A DNA stretch of 5,575 bases from Dehalococcoidia bacterium. Lineage in GTDB: Bacteria; Chloroflexota; Dehalococcoidia; JACVQG01; JAHKAY01. The notes under the pieces were generated by a model that ran no database searches, was not told the DNA's origin, and worked only from the letters and a program-made list of their open reading frames with translations. Below, piece after piece: positions 1-5,575 of this stretch (positions are counted from its first letter, which is position 1; every line of letters starts with the position of its first letter). The DNA lies in NCBI GenBank assembly GCA_030740315.1, contig JASLXN010000105.1:1-5575 (forward strand), written 5' to 3'. The translations under genes and the position numbers were made by a program.

Positions 1-1616
1 ACATCGGCCATCTCTATGCCCAGGGAGTGCAGCATTACCGCTATACCGGCATAGACAGCGCCCTTGGTGCGGATGATGTTTCCGATATCTACCCCGGTGA
101 TAACGATGTCCTGCCTAGTGCCTGATTCTTTCTCCCAGGCCAGGACGAACTCCGGCCCGTGCTCCCCGATACGGGCGCGGCTGGATTTGCCCATGCGCCG
201 CTGCACCTCCTCCACCTGGATGCGGCCAGAGCGGTCTATCACCCCCGTGAGCATCAGTTCCGCACCTGCGGAAATCATGCCGGAGCCACATATGCCCTCT
301 GGTTGTTTATCGCCAATGACCCTCAGCGTTGGCTCCAGGGTGTTGGAGTTGATGCGCACCTCTTCAATAGCCCCGGGCACGGCCCTCATGCCGTGTAACA
401 CCCCGGCCCCCTCGAAAGAGGGCCCAGCACTGCAGGCACAGGTGGTCATCCACTCCTGGTTCCCCAGCACTATCTCCCCGTTGGTGCCTACGTCCAGGAA
501 CAGGGTAAGCTTCTCGGAGCGGAACAGGCAAGAGCTCAGTATGCCGGCGGTGATGTCACCGCCCACATAGGCGGCCACCGCCGGCAGGCAGTACACCCCG
601 GCCAAAGGGTTGATGTCTATTCCCAACTCACCTGCCTTGACCCTTGGAAACGAGGTGGCTGAAGGGGCATACGGCTCCTGGCGGATGGACTTAGGTGGTA
701 TGCCCAGCAACAGATGGACCATGGTGGTGTTGCCAGCCACCACCATATCCTGCACATCCCGGGGCTGGAAGCGGTGCCGGTGCCCCAACTGTGCCACCAA
801 CTCGTTTACCGTCTCCATTACCAGGCGGTGCAACTCCTCCAGCCCGCCCTTCTCGCTGAAGATTATTCTGGAGATGATATCCTCGCCCCGCAGTATCTGG
901 CGGTTTCTGGCCGAAATCTGCTCTATTGAGCGGCCGGAGCGCAAGTCTACCAACTCCGCCACCACATTGGTGGTGCCTATGTCCACGGCTATCCCCAGCA
1001 GTGCGGAGTTGTGGCTACCAGGGTACAGGTCTATCATGCGGGCTCCATTGGAGACATCCATTACGGTAGTTATTTGCCACTCAGAGGAGCGTAGCTCATG
1101 GGAGAGGCGTTGCAGCAGAGGAAGCTCCACGGTGACGTCGTCCACATCGTTTTGGGCCAGGGCGTGGGCGAGGCGCTGGGCGTCAGCGGTGCTGTCATCC
1201 AGTGAGGGTGGTTGTAACTTGAGGGGCACTCGGCGCACTATCGGCAGCAGCGGAAAATCGCACTCGACGGGCAGGGCGGCCCTGGATGAAGTGGTGGCCT
1301 CCACGGCCAGGCGCTCCCGTTCCTTCTGTGGGGGCATCGTGACACGCAGGTCACCGTTAATCCGGGCGGTGCAAGAGAGGACCCAGCCCCGCTCCGTCTG
1401 CTCCTGGCTGAGGTGGGGGTTCTCCCCGCGCGTGATATCTCCGGACAGCACCTGCACCAAGCACCTCCCGCAGCGGCCCTGGCCGCCGCAGGGAGTATCT
1501 ATCAACAGCCCGGCCCTGTCGGCAGCGTCCACCAGCAGGGTGCCGGCGGCTACCGTGACCTCTTTCCCCTCCGGTTCAAAAGAGATCCGAAAAGTGGTCT
1601 TCTGCCTAGACGCCAA
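1..1616 (-). CDS. acsV: CFeSP reductive activator (RACo / AcsV), ASKHA-type ATPase with N-terminal [2Fe-2S] domain; 3' end outside window
   Basis: AcsV (RACo) reactivates the corrinoid iron-sulfur protein: it reduces inactive Co(II)-cobalamin to Co(I), driven by ATP, and acts in the cytoplasm. I translated 538 codons by hand without a stop or frameshift; the family is usually about 630 residues, so roughly 100 C-terminal residues lie beyond base 1. Residues 1-90 are a plant-type ferredoxin domain with cysteines 43, 49, 52 and 82 (C-x5-C-x2-C-x29-C) for a [2Fe-2S] cluster. A linker follows to about residue 205. The rest is an ASKHA ATPase fold (DUF4445/COG3894): phosphate-1 motif AVDIGTTNVVAEL (210-222), AGNTTMVHLLLG (294-305), phosphate-2 motif FLDVGTNGEIVLG (373-385), SAGPSFEGAG (396-405) and the adenosine motif GICGSGM (441-447). 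The start is TTG at 1616-1614: an in-frame TAG lies 12 codons upstream, and this is the only ATG, GTG or TTG codon before the ferredoxin fold begins. It follows acsC by one base, implying translational coupling. Family assignment is firm; the start is likely. Confidence 0.95.
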   Translation of the reverse strand, partial: MASRQKTTFRISFEPEGKEVTVAAGTLLVDAADRAGLLIDTPCGGQGRCGRCLVQVLSGDITRGENPHLSQEQTERGWVLSCTARINGDLRVTMPPQKERERLAVEATTSSRAALPVECDFPLLPIVRRVPLKLQPPSLDDSTADAQRLAHALAQNDVDDVTVELPLLQRLSHELRSSEWQITTVMDVSNGARMIDLYPGSHNSALLGIAVDIGTTNVVAELVDLRSGRSIEQISARNRQILRGEDIISRIIFSEKGGLEELHRLVMETVNELVAQLGHRHRFQPRDVQDMVVAGNTTMVHLLLGIPPKSIRQEPYAPSATSFPRVKAGELGIDINPLAGVYCLPAVAAYVGGDITAGILSSCLFRSEKLTLFLDVGTNGEIVLGNQEWMTTCACSAGPSFEGAGVLHGMRAVPGAIEEVRINSNTLEPTLRVIGDKQPEGICGSGMISAGAELMLTGVIDRSGRIQVEEVQRRMGKSSRARIGEHGPEFVLAWEKESGTRQDIVITGVDIGNIIRTKGAVYAGIAVMLHSLGIEMAD

Positions 1617-1617
1617 C

Positions 1618-2970
1618 CTATCCTTTCCATCTCTTTTTGAGGAAGGTGCCTAGGTCTACCGCCTCCCGAGGACCCACCAGGATGTCCCACCCTGATAGTT
1701 CTTCCTCCAGTTCGCCCCTTAACACAGCCAAATGGCCGGGAATGACCAGCCTCTGGTGGTTGACGGACCCCGTGATATTGAACTCCTTGGTGGCCTTGGC
1801 AATTCTCTCTGCGTCAAATTTGCCCGCTGCCCAGGCGGTGAGCACCGATAGCCCCTCCGTGTCACAGACCATAAGCCAGGAGGGGAAGGCCGAGCTTTCC
1901 AGCTCACCGGCTACCGCGAAGTAAGTGAGGGAGAAGTTGGTGGTGACGCACACCGGGCTGTCTTCCTTGGGGTTGCCGATGGGGTAGAGTCCCGGCTGCA
2001 TCTGGATGGGCTTTTGGGGATCGGTATAGATGTTCAGGCGCAGGGTGAGCAGCGGGTACATGATGCTGGGGCTGAAGTGGTCCAGCACGATTATTCCGGC
2101 GTACTTGGCCACCTGCTGCCCGGCCAGCATGCTCTCATCCTCGGTGTTGCTCGTCCCTTCGCCGGGGAAGGTGATAACCGGGTAGCCCATGGGCCGGAAG
2201 TTGTTCTTGAGCGCCAGACGCCGTATCTGAGTAAGCTGGGTAAGGGACGACAGATAGTCACGGCCGCCGGGGTCCAGCACTATGTTCTCTATCCCTTTGT
2301 CGGCCACTTGCTCCACCAGCCCGGCCAGGTTCTCTAGCCCGTCCCCGGCGGCCACCGCTAGGGGGCACCCATGGGCCTTGGCCAACTCCGTCATATCCGA
2401 CCAGTTGTCTGCGGTGGCGGCATAGACGAGGGGGCGCAGCGTGCCCGCTTTCTCTAAGGCCGCCTTCATGGCGTCCGGTTGGGAGGACATGAGCACCAAT
2501 GGGGAGGGCGCTGTCTCTGCCACCGCCGCCACCAGCTTGGCAAAGGCAGCCCCATCGCCGCTATCATTCTCAATGGCAAAGCCATCGGCGGTGAACATCA
2601 TGCCTACCCGTTCCACCTCGTATCCGGCAACGGTCTCCACCCGTTTCAGGTTTTCCTCCAGGGGGGCGGAGTCCTTCAACCGTATGACAAGCCCGGGGGG
2701 GTGGTGGAAAGTTTTCTCGTGGCGGAACATAACCACCTCGCCACCGACCTCGATCTTCTTCTCATCCGCTCCCATCGTTACTAACTGAATAGGCGGCCGG
2801 GCGGCGGACTCCAAGGCCATCTTGGACTCCTCGCTCAAATCGGGGCACTCGGTGATAGCGATGGACTTCTGGGCCACCTTCATGGCGAAGGCCAGGCAAG
2901 TTGGGAAACCGCATATTTTGCAGTTGGTCTTGGGCAAAAACTTGTAAATCTGAACGCCGGTCATTGACAT
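1618..2970 (-). CDS. acsC: Corrinoid iron-sulfur protein large subunit (AcsC, gamma subunit)
   Basis: AcsC is the large subunit of the cytoplasmic CFeSP heterodimer, which accepts the methyl group from methyltetrahydrofolate (via AcsE) on cobalamin and hands it to acetyl-CoA synthase. The complete 450-residue protein matches the usual length. Residues 1-60 form the [4Fe-4S] domain with cysteines 17, 20, 25 and 42 (C-x2-C-x4-C-x16-C, within CKICGFPTC and ITECP); in this family the cluster feeds electrons to cobalt. Residues about 90-325 are the TIM barrel, including VLDPGGRDYL (231-240). From about 330 to the end is the C-terminal cobalamin-binding domain, with TTNFSLTYFAVAGE (343-356), the IPGHLAVLRGELEEEL segment (410-425) and LVGPREAVDLG (431-441). 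The start at 2970 is supported by AAGGAG seven bases upstream; a second in-frame ATG two codons later (2964) is less well placed. It lies 11 nt after acsD and one base before acsV, in an operon-like arrangement. Confidence 0.97.
   Translation of the reverse strand: MSMTGVQIYKFLPKTNCKICGFPTCLAFAMKVAQKSIAITECPDLSEESKMALESAARPPIQLVTMGADEKKIEVGGEVVMFRHEKTFHHPPGLVIRLKDSAPLEENLKRVETVAGYEVERVGMMFTADGFAIENDSGDGAAFAKLVAAVAETAPSPLVLMSSQPDAMKAALEKAGTLRPLVYAATADNWSDMTELAKAHGCPLAVAAGDGLENLAGLVEQVADKGIENIVLDPGGRDYLSSLTQLTQIRRLALKNNFRPMGYPVITFPGEGTSNTEDESMLAGQQVAKYAGIIVLDHFSPSIMYPLLTLRLNIYTDPQKPIQMQPGLYPIGNPKEDSPVCVTTNFSLTYFAVAGELESSAFPSWLMVCDTEGLSVLTAWAAGKFDAERIAKATKEFNITGSVNHQRLVIPGHLAVLRGELEEELSGWDILVGPREAVDLGTFLKKRWKG
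1621..1625 (-). promoter_or_regulatory. Ribosome binding site of acsV, inside the last codons of acsC
   Basis: AAGGA in the final Lys-Gly codons of acsC lies four bases before the TTG at 1616. It supports the TTG as the acsV start and implies that ribosomes finishing acsC can reinitiate on acsV. Confidence 0.55.
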
Positions 2971-2977
2971 GGCTGGT

Positions 2978-2983
2978 CTCCTT
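2978..2983 (-). promoter_or_regulatory. Ribosome binding site of acsC, overlapping the acsD stop codon
   Basis: AAGGAG lies seven bases before the acsC ATG at 2970 and shares its first two bases with the acsD TAA stop. The spacing favours the first of two in-frame ATGs (2970 over 2964). The overlap points to coupled translation of the two CFeSP subunits, which assemble one to one. Confidence 0.8.
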
Positions 2984-3926
2984 ATCCCATTAGCCTGGTG
3001 ATGGCGCTCTGAACCTTCTCCACGGTGGAGGGGTGGCGCAGCACGATGATGTTGGCACCGGACTGTAGCAGACTGATAGCAGTTATCTCCTCCCAGCGTA
3101 AAGCCCGCTCCGTTAGGGGGCCCCAGGTATCGGGCACGCCCTCACTGGTCTTGGCCTCCTTCTGTCGCCATGCTTCCTCGCCCACGGTGCATATCATGGG
3201 CATAGAGGTCATCTTGTCCCCACCCAGGGCGGCCAGCCGCAGCCGTTCCATCACCGAGTAGGTGTATTCCAGGCCGTAGCCCAGGGCGCCCGTCGTGGGG
3301 TCCATGAGGAGGGAGTCCTGCGACATGCCCAGGTCGCTTAGTAGTATGTTAAGCTGCTTGGCCAGGTTGATTTCGATGGGGGTCTTGCCGATAGCCACAT
3401 GGCCATCGGCAAGGCAGGTAGCGCCGATGGTGCGGTAGTTCTTCTCTTCGCAGTTACCCAGGGCTAGTCTCTGGCCCCTACCGGCCTCAGAGGCCGCTAC
3501 CAAGACCTCGTTGTCCTTCTCGGCCACCTCCGGCCCCAGAACAACCAGGGGCACATCCACCGCCTCCAGCACGGAGCTAACCACCCGTTTGGCCTCCTCA
3601 GCGCCGGTGTTGCCCTCCTCAGGGTGGGCGCTCTTGAGGCGCAGGGCGATTAGACTGGCCCCAACCTCTACGGCTTTTTTAGCCCATTTAGCGGGGTCCT
3701 TCAAAACATCGCCCCAGGCCTGGAGCAGGGGTTCGGCCCACTCGCGGGGTTCGCTGTCCTGGACTTCTATTGCCAGAACAGGGGGATTGGGGACAGAGCC
3801 CTCAAAATGGAGGAAGGGGAGGGTGTTTTCACCCCCTACCACCACCTCCTTGCGGCCTTGGCCTCCCAACTTCACCTCGTGTATTTTCCCGGACCACTTC
3901 TCCACCGGTATCTCAACCGCAGGCAT
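2982..3926 (-). CDS. acsD: Corrinoid iron-sulfur protein small subunit (AcsD, delta subunit)
   Basis: AcsD is the small subunit of CFeSP. It is a TIM-barrel protein that pairs with AcsC and helps cap the cobalamin at the subunit interface. The complete protein is 314 residues, close to the family norm of about 310-320. Family marks include KWSGKIHEVKLG near the N-terminus (10-20), IALRLKS on an early barrel strand (93-99), VPLVVLGPEVAEKDNEVL (125-142), TPIEINLAKQLNILL (182-196), and the very typical MDPTTGALGYGLEYTYSVME (208-227) and CTVGEEAWRQKEAK (246-259). No iron-sulfur cysteine motif is present, as expected for this subunit. The ATG at 3926 has AAGGAGG just upstream, and no other in-frame start lies between it and an in-frame TGA about nine codons upstream. 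A terminator-like hairpin ends about 29 nt before the start, so transcription from acsB may be attenuated. Its TAA stop overlaps the acsC ribosome binding site. Here acsD precedes acsC. Confidence 0.97.
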   Translation of the reverse strand: MPAVEIPVEKWSGKIHEVKLGGQGRKEVVVGGENTLPFLHFEGSVPNPPVLAIEVQDSEPREWAEPLLQAWGDVLKDPAKWAKKAVEVGASLIALRLKSAHPEEGNTGAEEAKRVVSSVLEAVDVPLVVLGPEVAEKDNEVLVAASEAGRGQRLALGNCEEKNYRTIGATCLADGHVAIGKTPIEINLAKQLNILLSDLGMSQDSLLMDPTTGALGYGLEYTYSVMERLRLAALGGDKMTSMPMICTVGEEAWRQKEAKTSEGVPDTWGPLTERALRWEEITAISLLQSGANIIVLRHPSTVEKVQSAITRLMG

Positions 3927-3929
3927 AAC

Positions 3930-3936
3930 CCTCCTT
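3930..3936 (-). promoter_or_regulatory. Ribosome binding site of acsD
   Basis: AAGGAGG, fully complementary to the usual anti-Shine-Dalgarno core, ends only three bases before the acsD ATG. The spacing is short, but no other in-frame start exists nearby, so this site fixes the acsD start. Confidence 0.75.
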
Positions 3937-3955
3937 ACACTAAGGCTTATTCAAT

Positions 3956-3989
3956 AAAACAAGGGTCGGCGCCAACCGACCCTTGTTTT
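3956..3989 (-). terminator. Stem-loop intrinsic terminator or attenuator between acsB and acsD
   Basis: A perfect 14-bp inverted repeat, AAAACAAGGGTCGG (3956-3969) and CCGACCCTTGTTTT (3976-3989), flanks a 6-base loop. In the minus-strand transcript a GC-rich core is followed by a U-rich stretch (TTGTTTTATT), the normal layout of a Rho-independent terminator, starting about 60 nt after the acsB stop. The plus-strand transcript would also end its stem in TTGTTTT, so the element could work in both directions. Only 29 nt separate it from the acsD start, leaving little room for a separate promoter. This suggests partial read-through or an RNA processing or stability element that sets AcsB and CFeSP levels differently. 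The structure is seen directly; its function is inferred. Confidence 0.8.
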
Positions 3990-4048
3990 GGCAGTTATTT
4001 GAGTCTGAGCCGGGACTGCCGCACCTTCATGTATGCCCCCCCGATGCG

Positions 4049-5575
4049 CTACATCAAGGGGTCCATGGTCAGTGCCGGGTGCTCCTTTTGCTCCAGGAAT
4101 GCCATCAACTCCTCAATCGTTGGGGCTGACTCGCTGTCCCCTATCTTGTCCGCCAAGTCGGGCACCCCGGCCTGCTGACTGGCCGCTTTCAGCTCCTCGG
4201 CAAGCTCTTCCTTCAGGTTCTTGGACAGCCAGACTATCCGCTTGATACCACCCTCGGCCAAGAGGAATTTGTTGCTGGTGACGTAATATTTGCCGTGTCC
4301 CATCATCCCGGGGGTCTGCAGGCCGCCGCCCACCATGCCCATGAGTGTAGTGAATGTCATGCCGCTGGGGGTCATGCCGTAATCATCGCGGGAGACAATC
4401 ATCACCCCGTTGGTCTCCGGAAGAATGACCATAACGCATTCGCAGCAGCCGCAGGTGGTCATGGGGGCGTCCATCAGCGAGTAGATTGTCATACGTTCCA
4501 CGGCGCGGTTGGAGTTCTCAAATACGAACTGGTTAACTCCCTCCCACTCTCCCTTCATGGGGTCAAGGGTAGCGCCTTTGAGCACCGGTTGGTTGGGGCC
4601 CCGGGGGTTAATCTCAAAGGAGGCTCGGCAGTCCAGCCAGTTGTAGGCCCCGCACAGCCCAACCCGCTCCGGGTTGATTACGCAGATGTGGTTGGGGGCG
4701 AAGGACTGGCACAGGCTGCAGCTATAATATGTGTCCACCGATTCGTCGTTGAGCCCGGCGATACGGGCGTTGCGGTCTGCATACTCTCTGCGAGCCACCT
4801 CCACCAATTCCTCTACCTTGGCCTTTTCCGTGTGGATGGTTATTTCGACTTTATCTACGATGGCCCCGAAGTGGTTGTGCAGATTGGCGTGCAGGATATC
4901 CCCGATGTGCTTTATGCGGAATCCCTTGTTGACAGCACCCTTGGAGAAGCGTATCCAAGTGATATCACGTTGGCCCATGTGCTGGATGCCCTCGGCTCCG
5001 TTGACGAAGTGGTGAATCTGCCTCTCCAGGACGGGTTCAAAGTCCTTTTGCATCTTGCGCCCAGCCACATCCACCATGATGGCCATGGGCACCCGAGAGC
5101 CCTCATCCACCTCGTCCACCTCCGGCCCTACAACGGTAATCTTGCCGTCCTCCACATCGTCCATATCCTTGAGTTGGAGGTACTCAAAGCAGATACCACC
5201 CTTGCCGCCGAACTCGGCCTGCAGATTGTCCCGGCGTACTATTTCGCCTTCAAAGGCGGGGCCGTAGGCCACCGGGATGGGTACCTTGGCTATCTTGATC
5301 TTGATGCCTCTAATCTCGATACAGCGCTGTACCAGTTTCTCCGCCCGCTCCAAGTCATCCTTGCCCGGGATGTCGTCGAAGGGAAGGCTGACTACATGCT
5401 CGTATTGGGTGATGCCGGTGGGCAATACGTTGGGAATGGCAGTATCGGCGATGACGGGAAAGCCGTAGTTGATGGCCCCGGCTGCGGTGGCATATTTCAG
5501 GTCGTCCACCGGTCCCAGGGCCAGGGCAAAGGCGAAACAGCGAAACTTGTTGTAGAGTAGATTGGCGCGGGCGTC
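4049..5575 (-). CDS. acsB: Acetyl-CoA synthase subunit of CODH/ACS (AcsB), C-terminal 508 residues; 5' end outside window
   Basis: AcsB makes acetyl-CoA from CO, a CFeSP-bound methyl group and coenzyme A at the nickel A-cluster. The frame is open to the window edge; numbering residues from base 5575, 508 are visible. They align with about residues 221-728 of the 729-residue Moorella enzyme, as recalled, so about 220 N-terminal residues, the part that contacts CO dehydrogenase, are missing. A GTG at 5509 is internal, because the 22 codons before it read on smoothly as protein. All A-cluster ligands are present: C286, C289, C298 and C308 (C-x2-C-x8-C-x9-C), then the Cys-Gly-Cys at 375-377; spacing equals Moorella Cys506/509/518/528 and Cys595/597. 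F292 matches the Phe512 gate beside the proximal metal. Other marks are GLCGAYNWLD, DYGMTPSGMTF, MVGGGLQTPGMMG and the terminal HPALTMDPLM. Unlike my memory of Moorella (CGCFEA), the motif reads CGCCEC, adding two cysteines. The TAG stop is followed by a terminator-like hairpin. Confidence 0.98.
   Translation of the reverse strand, partial: DARANLLYNKFRCFAFALALGPVDDLKYATAAGAINYGFPVIADTAIPNVLPTGITQYEHVVSLPFDDIPGKDDLERAEKLVQRCIEIRGIKIKIAKVPIPVAYGPAFEGEIVRRDNLQAEFGGKGGICFEYLQLKDMDDVEDGKITVVGPEVDEVDEGSRVPMAIMVDVAGRKMQKDFEPVLERQIHHFVNGAEGIQHMGQRDITWIRFSKGAVNKGFRIKHIGDILHANLHNHFGAIVDKVEITIHTEKAKVEELVEVARREYADRNARIAGLNDESVDTYYSCSLCQSFAPNHICVINPERVGLCGAYNWLDCRASFEINPRGPNQPVLKGATLDPMKGEWEGVNQFVFENSNRAVERMTIYSLMDAPMTTCGCCECVMVILPETNGVMIVSRDDYGMTPSGMTFTTLMGMVGGGLQTPGMMGHGKYYVTSNKFLLAEGGIKRIVWLSKNLKEELAEELKAASQQAGVPDLADKIGDSESAPTIEELMAFLEQKEHPALTMDPLM

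Noticed and set aside
64..570. Plus-strand open frame of 168 codons
   Set aside because: It lies antisense to the ATPase domain of acsV and has low-complexity Ser/Pro-rich content without motifs.
610..1653. Plus-strand open frame of 347 codons antisense to acsV
   Set aside because: The opposite strand encodes a full ferredoxin-ASKHA protein with all motifs; this translation is Ser/Arg-rich and resembles no family I know.
3956..3989. Inverted repeat as an operator or mobile-element end
   Set aside because: A single stem with a 6-base loop, GC core and U-rich flank right after a stop codon fits a terminator better; no transposase, target duplication or second copy is present.
4020..4070. Possible promoter for acsD on the minus strand (TTGATG followed by ATACAT-like bases)
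   Set aside because: The -10 match is poor, the spacer is a G-run, and transcripts from it would still meet the terminator hairpin before acsD.
5507..5509. GTG as the acsB start codon
   Set aside because: The frame stays open for 22 more codons to the window edge with plausible protein (DARANLLYNKFRCFAFAL...), and the aligned family has about 220 more N-terminal residues.
4295..5560. Long plus-strand open frame (421 codons) antisense to acsB
   Set aside because: It mirrors the reading frame of a clearly conserved acsB with intact catalytic motifs; its translation is His/Val/Leu/Gly-rich with no recognisable domain, a known by-product of G+C-rich codon bias.

Overview
The window carries four consecutive, co-directional genes on the minus strand, tightly packed apart from one gap. 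They encode the carbonyl branch of the Wood-Ljungdahl (reductive acetyl-CoA) pathway. In transcription order (right to left) they are acsB (acetyl-CoA synthase, 5' end outside the window), acsD and acsC (small and large subunits of the corrinoid iron-sulfur protein, CFeSP), and acsV (the ATP-dependent reductive activator of CFeSP, 3' end outside the window). No credible gene lies on the plus strand, and I see no tRNA, rRNA, CRISPR array or mobile element.

Layout: 4049-5575 is the C-terminal ~508 residues of AcsB with all six A-cluster cysteines. 3927-4048 is the only real intergenic region and holds a strong stem-loop at 3956-3989 that looks like an intrinsic terminator or attenuator. 2982-3926 is acsD. 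1618-2970 is acsC, 11 nt after acsD. 1-1616 is acsV, which appears to start at a TTG one base after the acsC stop codon.

How they work together: the CFeSP heterodimer (AcsC/AcsD) carries a methyl group from methyltetrahydrofolate on its cobalamin. AcsB joins this methyl group with CO and coenzyme A at its Ni-Ni-[4Fe-4S] A-cluster. When the cobalt is accidentally oxidised to Co(II), AcsV uses a [2Fe-2S] domain and ATP hydrolysis to return it to Co(I). CO dehydrogenase and the methyltransferase AcsE are not in the window and may lie on either side.

Organism: a strict anaerobe with a bacterial-type pathway, because AcsB aligns with the Moorella-type enzyme and AcsV is the bacterial activator. 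The DNA is G+C-rich but uses ATA for isoleucine often (17 of 38 Ile codons in visible acsV, counted by hand). That would fit an uncultivated anaerobic lineage such as Dehalococcoidia or a deltaproteobacterial relative, but the placement is a guess. I did not find an undescribed system. The points most worth a second look are the terminator inside the gene cluster, a mini-ORF directly before it, the TTG start of acsV, and extra cysteines beside the A-cluster.
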